Of a DNA stretch of 64,000 nt, positions 17,376 to 25,299 are shown one piece after another. The DNA is from JAWKHR01 sp041394725. GTDB lineage: Bacteria; Acidobacteriota; Vicinamibacteria; Vicinamibacterales; SCN-69-37. Numbering within the stretch: the stretch's first letter is position 1; every line of letters begins with the position of its first letter. The notes under the pieces were generated by a model that did no database searches, had not been told where the DNA came from, and worked only from the letters and a program-made list of their open reading frames with translations. The stretch lies in assembly GCA_041394725.1 (NCBI GenBank), contig JAWKHR010000009.1, forward strand, positions 1 to 64,000, read 5' to 3'. The position numbers were made by a program, and so were the translations under genes.

Positions 17376-18938
17376 TCAGAGTCCGGCGATCACGTGGCCG
17401 GCGATGTGCTCGGCGAGCGCGGCGATCGTCCGCGACGGGTTGAGCCCGATGGCCTTCGGCACGATCGCGCCGTCGGCGACGAACAGGCCCGGATGGCCGA
17501 AGACCTCGCCGCGCGCGTCCACCACGCCCTGCGCCGGCGTCGCGCCCATCGCGCAGCCGCCGAGCGGGTGCGGAGTGATCAGGTCGCGCGCGATCGTCCA
17601 CGGCAGCGGCGTCAGCGCGAGGCCCGCCGTGTGCATGGCCAGCTTGCGGTGCACCGACGCCACCGCGTTGATCGTGGCCTCGGACCCGGCGACGTTCCAG
17701 GCGAGTGCGAGCCGGTTGTTCTGCAGCGACAGCGTCCCGTCGGCCGCGTCGCGCGACTGCGCGAACCACGGCATGACCCGCCGGATGATGTTGATGCGGC
17801 CGAGGACGGGCAGCAGCGACGCCGTGATCTGCCGCATCGTCGGCGACGCGGTCGGGTCGGCGGCGTGGCGCTCGAGCGCGTCCGGCGCGAGGCCGGGGAA
17901 GCCGCCGTCCTCGACGAAGATCGGCTGGCCCATGTACTCGCCGTCGAGCAGGTCGATGGCCGCGGTGATCGTGGGCCCGCGCGACGGCTCGACCTCGCGC
18001 AGCGGGTGCACGGCCGGCGTGAGGAAGTCGCCGTTGCTGCTCCACCGCTGGCCGAGGCGCTGGCTCACCGCCGGCAGCCCGCCGTTCGCGCGGGAGCGCA
18101 GCAGGATCTCGGTGGACCCGAGCGAGCCGGCCGCGACGATCACCCGCCGGGCCGTCAGGAGCCGTGCCTGGAGCGCGGGGCCGACGATCTCGCGCGCGTC
18201 CACTTCGAAGAGCCCGCCGGCCGTCGTGCGGATCTCGCGGACGATGTGCCCCGGCCGGATGACCGCGCCACGCTGGCGCGCGACGGCGAGGTAGTTGAAG
18301 TCGAGCGAGTTGCGCGCCTTCACCGGGCAGCCGATGTCGCACTCGCCCAGATGCACGCACGTCCCCTGGGTCACGCCATGCAGGTTGGGCTCGGCCACGG
18401 ACTTGGCATGGTCGTGCGGATTCGGCTGGTCGTACGTCCACGCCGGGTCGAACCGCACCGCGAGGTCGAGCGGCCGGAACCGGTGCTGCCAGCCCGCCTG
18501 GGTCGCGGCGTCGCGGAGCAGCCGCGTCCGTTCCGGCCACTGCGCCTGTGGGACCGGGCGCACCTCCATCATCCGGCCCACCTCGGCGTAGTGCGGGGCG
18601 AGCATGTCGTAGGTCACGCCGGGCGGCCAGCCTACCGTGAACGTGTCGGGCTTCGCTTCGACGGAGATGTTCGCGTAGACCAGCGATCCGCCGCCGACGC
18701 CGGCGCCCTGGATGACGGTCATGTGCGGGAACATCCGCACGTCGAACCAGCCCGAGCGTTCGGTCGGCGCCGTGTCGTCCCAGATCCACGGGTCGTCGAG
18801 CTGCCTCGGGAAGTTGCCCGGATGCCACTCGCGGCCGCGCTCGAGCACGATGACGCTGGCGCCGGCCTCCGCCAGCCGGCAGGCCGTCACCGCCCCGCCG
18901 AATCCCGATCCGATGACGATCACGTCAGCATCAGGCAC
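17376..18938 (-). CDS. GMC-family FAD oxidoreductase, cholesterol-oxidase-like
   Basis: A flavoprotein of 520 residues. The GTG start at 18938 follows AAGGAG by eight bases. The N-terminus has the FAD-binding motif VIGSGFGGAVTACRLAEAG, then VIQGAGVGGGSLVYANI, typical of the GMC superfamily. A segment with three Cys, CVHLGECDIGCPVKARNSLD, matches the branch that holds cholesterol-oxidase-like and related dehydrogenases. The C-terminus has HPLGGCAMG (catalytic His region) and LNPSRTIAALAEHIA. There is no signal peptide. Probable role: oxidation of an alcohol or sterol-like substrate using FAD. The neighbouring patatin carries a C-terminal domain normally seen with this enzyme branch, which supports a joint lipid-related function. 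Confidence 0.87.
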   Translation of the reverse strand: MPDADVIVIGSGFGGAVTACRLAEAGASVIVLERGREWHPGNFPRQLDDPWIWDDTAPTERSGWFDVRMFPHMTVIQGAGVGGGSLVYANISVEAKPDTFTVGWPPGVTYDMLAPHYAEVGRMMEVRPVPQAQWPERTRLLRDAATQAGWQHRFRPLDLAVRFDPAWTYDQPNPHDHAKSVAEPNLHGVTQGTCVHLGECDIGCPVKARNSLDFNYLAVARQRGAVIRPGHIVREIRTTAGGLFEVDAREIVGPALQARLLTARRVIVAAGSLGSTEILLRSRANGGLPAVSQRLGQRWSSNGDFLTPAVHPLREVEPSRGPTITAAIDLLDGEYMGQPIFVEDGGFPGLAPDALERHAADPTASPTMRQITASLLPVLGRINIIRRVMPWFAQSRDAADGTLSLQNNRLALAWNVAGSEATINAVASVHRKLAMHTAGLALTPLPWTIARDLITPHPLGGCAMGATPAQGVVDARGEVFGHPGLFVADGAIVPKAIGLNPSRTIAALAEHIAGHVIAGL

Positions 18939-18939
18939 T

Positions 18940-19142
18940 GGGGGAACTCCTTGCGAAACTTTGAAGTTCGAAGTTCGAAGTTCGAACTTCGGTGGGCGCC
19001 CCTGCGGGTCGCCGACCTTCGGGAACTTCTGCGAGACTCGCAGCTTCAGCGTGCGAACTTCAAACCAAGGTCGGTCGAGCGAAGCGAAGACCCACCACGG
19101 TTCCAAGTTCGCAGTTCGAACTTCAAAGTTTCGCAGGAGTTC
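18940..19142. repeat. Palindromic intergenic element (REP/MITE-like)
   Basis: The gap between the patatin and GMC genes is filled by one nested inverted repeat. The outer arms at 18952-18972 and 19115-19135 are perfect 21-base complements containing AACTTTGAAGTTCGAA, and the similarity continues past them with small gaps. Inside lie GGTGGG...CCGACCTT at about 18990-19019 and its inverse AAGGTCGG...ACCCACC at about 19065-19096. The left end has three GAAGTTC units in a row. Its AT-rich arms stand out from the surroundings. The left arm contains the ribosome site of the GMC gene. No transposase lies in the window, so a non-autonomous or REP-type element is inferred. Confidence 0.7.
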
Positions 19143-20648
19143 TCAGATCCCAAGCATTCCTCCATACACCTCGCGCAGCTTGCCGAGGAACAGCTCGCCG
19201 AACCGGGCCAGGCCCTGGAGCTGCGCCAGCGGCGTCGGCCCCTGCACGCGGAACGTCGTGAGCTGTTTCAGGAAGTCCAGGAAGCCGATTCGGATGATGC
19301 CGGTGGCCACGCGCGCCGCCGGGGTCTCGGTGCCGGGCGCCAGGTGGCCCGTGTAGATCGCGGTGAAGAGCGTGGTCGTGTCGTCCCAGACCTCGGGCGT
19401 CGGGCGGTCGTCGGCGACGGACTTGACGCCGACGATCGTGTGCTTCGCGCCGTTGGCGTGGCGGACGAACAGGCGGTACCGCATCTCCTTCTGGCGCGGG
19501 TCGGCGGCATGGACCAGGAGCTGGAAATGCCCCGCGTCCACGGGTACCTTGCCGCCGAGGATCGGCGAGTCCACGTCGCCCGTGATCGCGGCCTGGTGAT
19601 TCGGGTCGACGACGAACTGGTCGACGTCGGCCACCTGGACGGTCAGGGTGACGTCGAGCGACGTCCCGGCGGCCTTGCCGGCGTCATAGCCGCCCTGGAA
19701 GTCGCCGACCGGTCCGACGAAGCCGCGCATGTGCTCGGTGAACTGAAGGCTGGTGACCGCGGCCGGCGCCGGCGCTGGCAGCGGCGCGGGCGCGGCGAGC
19801 GGGATGCCCTGCGCCGCGCACCAGGCCCGCGCGGTCTCCACGCCCTGGTTGACGGCCTCCGCCATCCGGTCGCGCGAGAAGTTGAAGAGGTAGTGGACCG
19901 GCACCTCGGCCTGGATGAGTTTCAGCGCGATCGGCCGGCCGAACTCGCCGGCACGCCCGGCGGCAATCTCGGCGTTGTTCTGCTCCAGCCGTCGCCAGAA
20001 CGCGAAGAAGTTCGTGTCGGCGACGGTCTCGATGATGTGGAAGTACTGCGCCAGGAACCCCGGCCGGTATTCGTCGCGGGTGCTGACCGTCCAGATGGCC
20101 CAGATCTCGTCGGCGCCGCGCCGCACCGCCTCCTCGAGGTTCGCGTCGCACGCGTAGACCGCGTCGAAGTAGGTATCGCCGTTGATCCGGACGGGCGGGA
20201 ACCACATCGGCAGCGAGATCGCGCTGATGAGCCGATCCTCGTCCATCGCGTCCTGGGTGACCACCTCCAGGCGCTTCTTCGAGTAGTTGTAGAGGTTGAA
20301 CGTCCCGAGTCTGGCGCCGGCCCGAATCGTCGGCCAGTCGATCCCCCACGCCGGCAGCACGTTCGCGCGGAAGGCGTCGTAGGTGAAGAACGACTGCCGG
20401 TGGCTGAACTCACCCGGCCCGTCCAGGTTGAGGTCGGTCGGCAGGAACGGGTCGTACGCCCGCCAGGCGTCCGCGATCCGGGTCCCCGTGTAGCCCTGGC
20501 AGTACATCGCCAGGTTCAGGCAGCCGCCGCTCGCGCCATCGGCGTGATCGAACGTCAGCCCCGCCTCGTCCAGCCAGACCTGCAGCACGCCAGCCTGGAA
20601 GGCCACCTTGAGCCCCCCGCCGGCCAGAATCAGTGATCGCTTGGGCAC
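19143..20648 (-). CDS. Patatin-like phospholipase with C-terminal cholesterol-oxidase-associated domain
   Basis: A protein of 501 residues, starting at GTG seven bases after GAGGTG. The N-terminal 290 residues are a patatin domain: oxyanion loop AGGGLK (residues 9-14), nucleophile elbow GASGG with Ser40, and the dyad Asp at FDAVYA (Asp162; families usually have DG, here DA). After a Pro/Ala linker, residues 305-501 contain RGFVG, YDAGKAAGTSLDVTLTVQVAD, HFQLLVHAAD, MRYRLFVRHANG and DTTTLFTAIYTGHL. This pattern matches the extra C-terminal domain of some cholesterol-oxidase-like GMC enzymes. Such a fusion next to a separate GMC gene suggests lipid hydrolysis coupled to oxidation. Intracellular location is likely because no signal peptide is seen. 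Confidence 0.83.
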   Translation of the reverse strand: MPKRSLILAGGGLKVAFQAGVLQVWLDEAGLTFDHADGASGGCLNLAMYCQGYTGTRIADAWRAYDPFLPTDLNLDGPGEFSHRQSFFTYDAFRANVLPAWGIDWPTIRAGARLGTFNLYNYSKKRLEVVTQDAMDEDRLISAISLPMWFPPVRINGDTYFDAVYACDANLEEAVRRGADEIWAIWTVSTRDEYRPGFLAQYFHIIETVADTNFFAFWRRLEQNNAEIAAGRAGEFGRPIALKLIQAEVPVHYLFNFSRDRMAEAVNQGVETARAWCAAQGIPLAAPAPLPAPAPAAVTSLQFTEHMRGFVGPVGDFQGGYDAGKAAGTSLDVTLTVQVADVDQFVVDPNHQAAITGDVDSPILGGKVPVDAGHFQLLVHAADPRQKEMRYRLFVRHANGAKHTIVGVKSVADDRPTPEVWDDTTTLFTAIYTGHLAPGTETPAARVATGIIRIGFLDFLKQLTTFRVQGPTPLAQLQGLARFGELFLGKLREVYGGMLGI

Positions 20649-20723
20649 GACACACCTCGATCCGCGCCGGGGAGGCGGCGCGAGTACACCTGTAGTGCCG
20701 GGGAGAGGGGATACATATCACAC

Positions 20724-20876
20724 GCGCATTGAAGGATTGAAGATCGGTGATTGAGGATTGATTGGGGATTTGGGATTGGGAGATTGGGAGATTGGAAGCC
20801 AATTGCGGATTGCGCGATTGGTGATTGGTGATTGGTGATTGGGAGATTGGGAGATTGGTGATTGGCGCTTGCCTGG
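20724..20876. repeat. ATTGG-type degenerate short tandem repeats in intergenic gap
   Basis: The gap between the patatin gene and the gene ending at 20881 holds about 150 bases built from a degenerate 7-9 base unit, ATTGGTG or ATTGGGAG, repeated some fifteen times. Examples are GATTGGTGATTGGTGATTGG and GGGAGATTGGGAGATTGG. It is far poorer in GC than the flanks. It can be translated on the minus strand as a run of NHQSP-like peptides, but it has no start or ribosome site and is not treated as coding. It could be a slippage array or a spacer element; no terminator hairpin was seen in it. Confidence 0.7.
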
Positions 20877-20880
20877 GACA

Positions 20881-22194
20881 CTAGGCGCCGATCAGGTTCG
20901 GGTTCGCCGTGTTCACGTTCCGCTTCAGGAGCACCTTGTCCTCCTGCTTCCAGAAAAAGCTCACCGTCGCGTCCTGGGAGACGACGAACGCGGCGGCGCT
21001 GCGGGCGACGGCCACGCAGCGGAGGGCGGACCGGTGCCGCATGCCGAAGTTCTCGCTGTCGACCGGCGGCCAGTCCTGGATGCGGCGCGGGCGGCCCACC
21101 ACCTCGTACGCCGTGACCGGCCGGGCGGCGTCGAGCACGATCTCCGTGCCGAAGCCCACTAGTCGCAGGTCCGACTGCAGCACGATGGCGCCGTCGACCG
21201 ACCCGAGGCGCGCGACCAGGTCGGCGGCGTCGGCGAGGTCCTCCTCGGCGATGAGCGCGGCGTTCTGCAGGTGCGAGAGTCCGGCGCGCTCCGCGCTGGT
21301 CCCGCTCGCGCGCAGGGCCCAGCGGGCGTCCGCGAGCTCCTGCCGGGCGTTCATGAAGCTGACGAACCGGTCGGCCAGTGCCGACCCGCGGTCGCTGACG
21401 TCGAACTTGACGCGCACCGGCAGCGTCCCGACGTCGTCGGGCGCGACCAGCAGCAGCGCGCCGCCGTGTCCGCGCTCGCGCATGCCGTTGACGATGCAGA
21501 GGATCGTGTTGAGGTGCGCGGTCCAGAGGAAGTCCGACGTCTCGCGGATCGGCTCGTGCGTCGGGGGACGCAGCCGCGGCTGCAGCGACTGCTCGCCCTT
21601 CGCGAGGATGTCGCTCACCGGCAGGAACTCGAGGCCCGAGAACGCGAGCTGGTCGTGCAGCTCGCCCGCGCGCAGCGACGCGAGCTTGATGCCGCCGCGG
21701 TAGATGTGCAGCTCGCCCGTGTCGCGAACGTCCACCGTCAGCGCGTACGGCGCCGGCCGGTGATAGAACGACCGGCCGCTGCGCGCCCGCGCGAGGTTGC
21801 TGCCCACGTTCAGCACGCCGGCAATTTCGCAGTGCTCGAGGCCCGACCCCGCCGACGGAAAGCGCACCAGGATCGCGGCATTCGACGGGCTCACCGCGGG
21901 CGCCAGCGCGCGCAGGGTCTCCACGGTCAGCGGACGCGGCTCCTGGAACGGCACCACCGCGACCGGCTCGTCCTGCCCGTCGCGCGGCACCTCGAGGTCC
22001 GGCGCGCAGCACAGCACGAACCGCAGCTCCCGGTCCTCTTCGCGCTCCAGGCTGGCGAAGAACGCCGTCTCGAGAATGTGCCGCAGGTCGTCGGGCGCCG
22101 GGAGCGGGGGCGCGGGCCGGTCGTGGCGCGAGACGAACGTGTTCCACCGCTCGGTGACCTGACCGGCGAGGTGCGTGGGGAAGGCGTAGGCCAT
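20881..22194 (-). CDS. Diadenylate-cyclase-like (DACNV-type sensor) protein
   Basis: A soluble protein of 437 residues from ATG 22194, five bases after the upstream gene. The C-terminal 110 residues resemble the DisA_N/DAC nucleotidyltransferase domain. DGAIVLQSDLRLVGFG holds the DGA motif (Asp334), and NFGMRHRSALRCVAVARS holds the RHR motif (residues 386-388) that in active cyclases bind metal and ATP; AAFVVSQDATVSFF matches the next conserved strand. The usual Thr before RHR is Met. Residues 1-320 contain a beta-rich part (HIYRGGIKLASL) and helices with no clear family, and match the layout of proteins annotated as putative sensor domain DACNV. It may make or sense c-di-AMP or a related nucleotide. 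Confidence 0.7.
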   Translation of the reverse strand: MAYAFPTHLAGQVTERWNTFVSRHDRPAPPLPAPDDLRHILETAFFASLEREEDRELRFVLCCAPDLEVPRDGQDEPVAVVPFQEPRPLTVETLRALAPAVSPSNAAILVRFPSAGSGLEHCEIAGVLNVGSNLARARSGRSFYHRPAPYALTVDVRDTGELHIYRGGIKLASLRAGELHDQLAFSGLEFLPVSDILAKGEQSLQPRLRPPTHEPIRETSDFLWTAHLNTILCIVNGMRERGHGGALLLVAPDDVGTLPVRVKFDVSDRGSALADRFVSFMNARQELADARWALRASGTSAERAGLSHLQNAALIAEEDLADAADLVARLGSVDGAIVLQSDLRLVGFGTEIVLDAARPVTAYEVVGRPRRIQDWPPVDSENFGMRHRSALRCVAVARSAAAFVVSQDATVSFFWKQEDKVLLKRNVNTANPNLIGA

Positions 22195-22199
22195 CGACG

Positions 22200-22862
22200 T
22201 CAGGCGGCGGGCTGCCGGTGCCGGTCGATCCAGTAGCCCCAGGCGACGACCAGCCACAGGGCCTCGGCCGACCAGGCCACCGCGGACGCGCTCGGCGGCG
22301 GGGGCCCGAGCAGGTTGGCGACGTAGACCAGCGAGAGGAACGCGACGAGCGACCAGAACGCGACGCGGCCCGTGCGGTCACGCGCGGCCGTCGCCCGCGC
22401 GTAGATCCAGACCCCCGCCGCGAACATCCCGCCCTCGACCGCGGCGGTCGCCGGCAGCGAATTCCAGAGTCCGAGCCCGAGCCGGGTCGCGTCCCACGGC
22501 GTCACCGGCATGTCCGGCCCGTGCGAGGCGACGTCGAGCACCCAGTGACTCAGCACCACGCCCGCCAGCGTCACCAGCACCGTCGTGGACGCGGCCGCCG
22601 GGCGCAGCAGGCGGTAGAGCCCCGCCAGCGCGGCGCCCCAGACAGCCAGCGCGAGGAGGCTGTGCGACCAGGGATACGAGACGAAGCGCAACGGGGTGAC
22701 CACGGTGTTGCCCGGATCGATCTGGACCACCTCCACCCCGGCCAGCACCAGGGTGGGCCAGATGAGATCCGCGAGCTGGCACGCCAGGAACAGCGTGCCG
22801 AGCGACACGGCCGGCGCCACGCGCTTGGCGCCGAAGCCGACGGCGTAGTGGCCGATGAACAC
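22200..22862 (-). CDS. Integral membrane protein, YdjM/LexA-regulated hydrolase-like
   Basis: A protein of 220 residues with about six hydrophobic segments. It opens with MFIGHYAVGFGAKR and has a conserved-looking SYPWSHSLLALAVWGAALAG and LAGVVLSHWVLDVASHGPD. The His-containing GHYAVGF, PWSHS and SHWVLD motifs fit the membrane-bound metal-dependent hydrolase group (DUF457/YdjM-like), where they may bind a metal. Activity is not established for this group. It begins three bases after the TonB-receptor stop and ends five bases before the DAC-like gene, so the three are probably one transcript. It is a second member of this broad group in the window, besides the broken gene at 15706. Confidence 0.75.
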   Translation of the reverse strand: MFIGHYAVGFGAKRVAPAVSLGTLFLACQLADLIWPTLVLAGVEVVQIDPGNTVVTPLRFVSYPWSHSLLALAVWGAALAGLYRLLRPAAASTTVLVTLAGVVLSHWVLDVASHGPDMPVTPWDATRLGLGLWNSLPATAAVEGGMFAAGVWIYARATAARDRTGRVAFWSLVAFLSLVYVANLLGPPPPSASAVAWSAEALWLVVAWGYWIDRHRQPAA

Positions 22863-22865
22863 GCG

Positions 22866-25238
22866 TCAGAAATGGTACTCGAACCCGGCGATGGGGAAGA
22901 CCCCCATCTGCTCCTGGACCCGGACGCGCCCGAGCCGGCGATTCCAGGTGTAGCCGGCGACGTTGCGGCGATTGGTCACGTTCTGGACGCCCGCGAACAC
23001 GACGAAGGGCCGGCCTTCGGACCGGAACCGGCGCTCGGCGCGCAGATCCAGGCGGAAGTAGTCGGGCGCGCGCCGCGCGCTCACGCGGGCCAGGTCGTAG
23101 ATCCCGCGCCCGGCCGCCGCCGACAGCCCCTCGTCGTACGGCGTGTACGGCCGGCCGCCGAGCCAGGCCAGCCTGGCCGAGACCGTCCACGCCGCCGCCG
23201 GCCGGACGCCGCCGTCGAGGTTGAGGACGACCGGGTAGTCGTACGCGCCGGGCCGCCGCACGCCGTCGGCCGCCGCGTGCCGCGCCCGCGCGATCGCGAG
23301 ATTGGCCTGGCCGAACCACCGGCCGGCGGTCGCGTTCTCGACGATCAGCTCGACGCCCTCCGCACGACCGCTGCCGGCACTGACCAGCGGAAACAGCACC
23401 TCGCGCACGTTGAACGTGTCGCCGACGTTGGCGAGCGACAGCGTCGGGAACTGGCTCGAGACCGGGTAGTCGGCGTAGCGCTTGACGTAGGCCTCGACAC
23501 CGACCCGCGTGTCGTCCGTCAGCTGGACCGAGAGACCCGTGACGAGATGGTCGGCCCGGATCGGCGCGAGCGACGCGTTCGACGGAAACGCGGTGACGAA
23601 CAGGAACGGCGGCTGCTGGTGATACCGCCCGGCGCTCGCGCGCCACGAGACGCGATCCGTCAGGCGATAGCTGACGCCGGCGCGCGGGCTCCAGGTCGTG
23701 CGCCCGAGCAGCCGGTAGTCGTCGATCCGGAGGCCGGTCGTGAGGTTGAGCCGCGGCGTCAGGTCGCGCGTGACCTGCACGTACGCGCCCGTCTGCGTCG
23801 TCGTGAACACCCGGTCCAGCGCGAACGGGTTCACGCCCGGCTCGAGCGAGTACGGGCTGTCGTTGCCGAGGGGCGCGCCGGTGTCATACCGCAGCCGGAA
23901 CACCTTGAACGCGCCACCGGCCTGCACCTTGCCCAGTCGCCCGGCGGCGATCGTGAGGTCGTACTTCACCGTCGTCTCGTGCTCGGTGCTGCCCTCGCGG
24001 AAGACGACCGGCCCCCGGGCGATGACCTCGTCCACGGGGACCTCCGGCGGCGGCACGCCATCGCGGACCAGGTCCTTGACGGTCGAGTCCACCGTCGCGA
24101 CCGAGTGCGAGACGCCCAGCAGGCCCACGCCGCGCGAGAACAGCCGCTGCCAGTTCACGCCGGTCGCGCTGCGCCGGCCCCGATACCGGATGTCGAAGTC
24201 GGCCAGCTCCTCCTCGAGATCGGTGTCCGGCGCGAGGCCGAGCCGGATGCGATCCACGCCGGACACGTTCACCGCCCACACCCGGTCGCGCGGCGTGACG
24301 TCGAACACGAGCTTGCCGTTGAACGTGTAGAGGACCGGCACGCCGCCGACGCCGATGTCGTCGGTGACCAGGTCGAGGAAGCTCCGGCGGAGCGAGACGA
24401 TCCACGACCCGCGACCACGGGCCACCGGCCCCTCGAGGATGGCTCCGGCGCCGGCGAAGCCGAGCGTGGCCTGGCCGTGGAACCCGTCGCGGCGGCCCTC
24501 GCGCTGGCTGACCTGCAGCACGCTCGAGACCCGGTTGGTGAACGGGGCCGGATAGCCGCCGGTCAGGAACGTCACGTCCTGGATCAACCCCGCGTCGAGC
24601 AGGCTCACGGTGCCGCCGGCGGAGGTGAAGTTCGCGAACGCGTTGATGTTCGGAATCTCGACGTTGTCCACGACGAACAGGTTCTCGAGCGGGCTGCCGC
24701 CGCGCACGATGATGTCGTTGCGGAAGTCGTTGGCGCCGATGACCACGCCGGGCAGCGCCTGCACGTAGCGGGAGACGTCCTGGAGGGCGCCGGCGCTGGA
24801 CTGGATCGCCGCGCGCGTGACGAGGAAGGCGGACGTCTTCACCTCCTCGGGCGCGATGAACGCCGGGGCCGTGACGGTGACCGTCTCGGCCACCGCCGCG
24901 TGGCGCGGCAGCGTCACCTGGACGACGGCTTCCACGCCCGCGCGGACCGCCACCCGCGTCCCGGTCAACCGCGGCTCGCCGGGCGGCGTGATCTCGAGCT
25001 CGTAGCCGCCGGGCCGCAGCTCGCCCAGCCGGAATCGCCCGTCCGCGCCGGTGATCGCGCACCGGATCGTCCCGACGAGGCACACGGTCACCGCGATCGC
25101 CGGCTCGCCGGCCGCGGTGACGACGGTGCCCGCGATCGTCCCCACGCCGGCGGTGTCCTGCGCGGCCGTTGTCGTGGGAAGAAAAACCAGCGCGCCAACG
25201 AGGACGATGAGGACAAAAACCGGACCGCCACGCCGCAT
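22866..25238 (-). CDS. TonB-dependent receptor with carboxypeptidase-regulatory-like N-terminus
   Basis: An outer-membrane receptor of 790 residues. It has a signal peptide (residues 1-26, cleavage near TAAQD) and a beta-sandwich regulatory-like domain (IAGTVVTAAGEPAIAVTV, then GADGRFRLGELRPGGYEL). A plug domain follows (SRYVQALPGVVIGANDF and VRGGSPLENLFVVDNVEI), then a barrel of about 550 residues ending in Phe (AGFEYHF). It imports an unknown substrate using TonB energy. A TATAAC box ends six bases before the ATG, so the message may be leaderless. It heads the operon that includes a small membrane protein and the DAC-like protein, an unusual set of partners. Confidence 0.88.
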   Translation of the reverse strand: MRRGGPVFVLIVLVGALVFLPTTTAAQDTAGVGTIAGTVVTAAGEPAIAVTVCLVGTIRCAITGADGRFRLGELRPGGYELEITPPGEPRLTGTRVAVRAGVEAVVQVTLPRHAAVAETVTVTAPAFIAPEEVKTSAFLVTRAAIQSSAGALQDVSRYVQALPGVVIGANDFRNDIIVRGGSPLENLFVVDNVEIPNINAFANFTSAGGTVSLLDAGLIQDVTFLTGGYPAPFTNRVSSVLQVSQREGRRDGFHGQATLGFAGAGAILEGPVARGRGSWIVSLRRSFLDLVTDDIGVGGVPVLYTFNGKLVFDVTPRDRVWAVNVSGVDRIRLGLAPDTDLEEELADFDIRYRGRRSATGVNWQRLFSRGVGLLGVSHSVATVDSTVKDLVRDGVPPPEVPVDEVIARGPVVFREGSTEHETTVKYDLTIAAGRLGKVQAGGAFKVFRLRYDTGAPLGNDSPYSLEPGVNPFALDRVFTTTQTGAYVQVTRDLTPRLNLTTGLRIDDYRLLGRTTWSPRAGVSYRLTDRVSWRASAGRYHQQPPFLFVTAFPSNASLAPIRADHLVTGLSVQLTDDTRVGVEAYVKRYADYPVSSQFPTLSLANVGDTFNVREVLFPLVSAGSGRAEGVELIVENATAGRWFGQANLAIARARHAAADGVRRPGAYDYPVVLNLDGGVRPAAAWTVSARLAWLGGRPYTPYDEGLSAAAGRGIYDLARVSARRAPDYFRLDLRAERRFRSEGRPFVVFAGVQNVTNRRNVAGYTWNRRLGRVRVQEQMGVFPIAGFEYHF

Positions 25239-25244
25239 GGATCA

Positions 25245-25250
25245 GTTATA
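25245..25250 (-). promoter_or_regulatory. Putative -10 element of TonB-receptor gene
   Basis: TATAAC on the minus strand, ending six bases before the start ATG at 25238. The expected transcription start would fall on the start codon itself. No convincing -35 hexamer was seen at 17 bases. The same layout recurs before the genes at 41197, 42478 and 54048. Confidence 0.4.
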
Positions 25251-25299
25251 GGACAGACGGGGTCGATCCGGCGCGTCCCACGGCGCGCGCGCGTCGCGC

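Noticed and set aside
17163..20636. Open frame of over 1100 codons on the plus strand across the GMC and patatin genes
   Set aside because: It runs through two clear minus-strand genes and the palindromic repeat between them; its composition is that of antisense reading.
20724..20876. Short repeats considered as a CRISPR array
   Set aside because: The units are 7-9 bases with no spacers of regular length, and no cas genes are near.
20630..22381. Minus-strand frame that translates the ATTGG repeats as NHQSP-like peptide
   Set aside because: It is out of frame with the DAC-like gene and depends on simple repeats; no start site.
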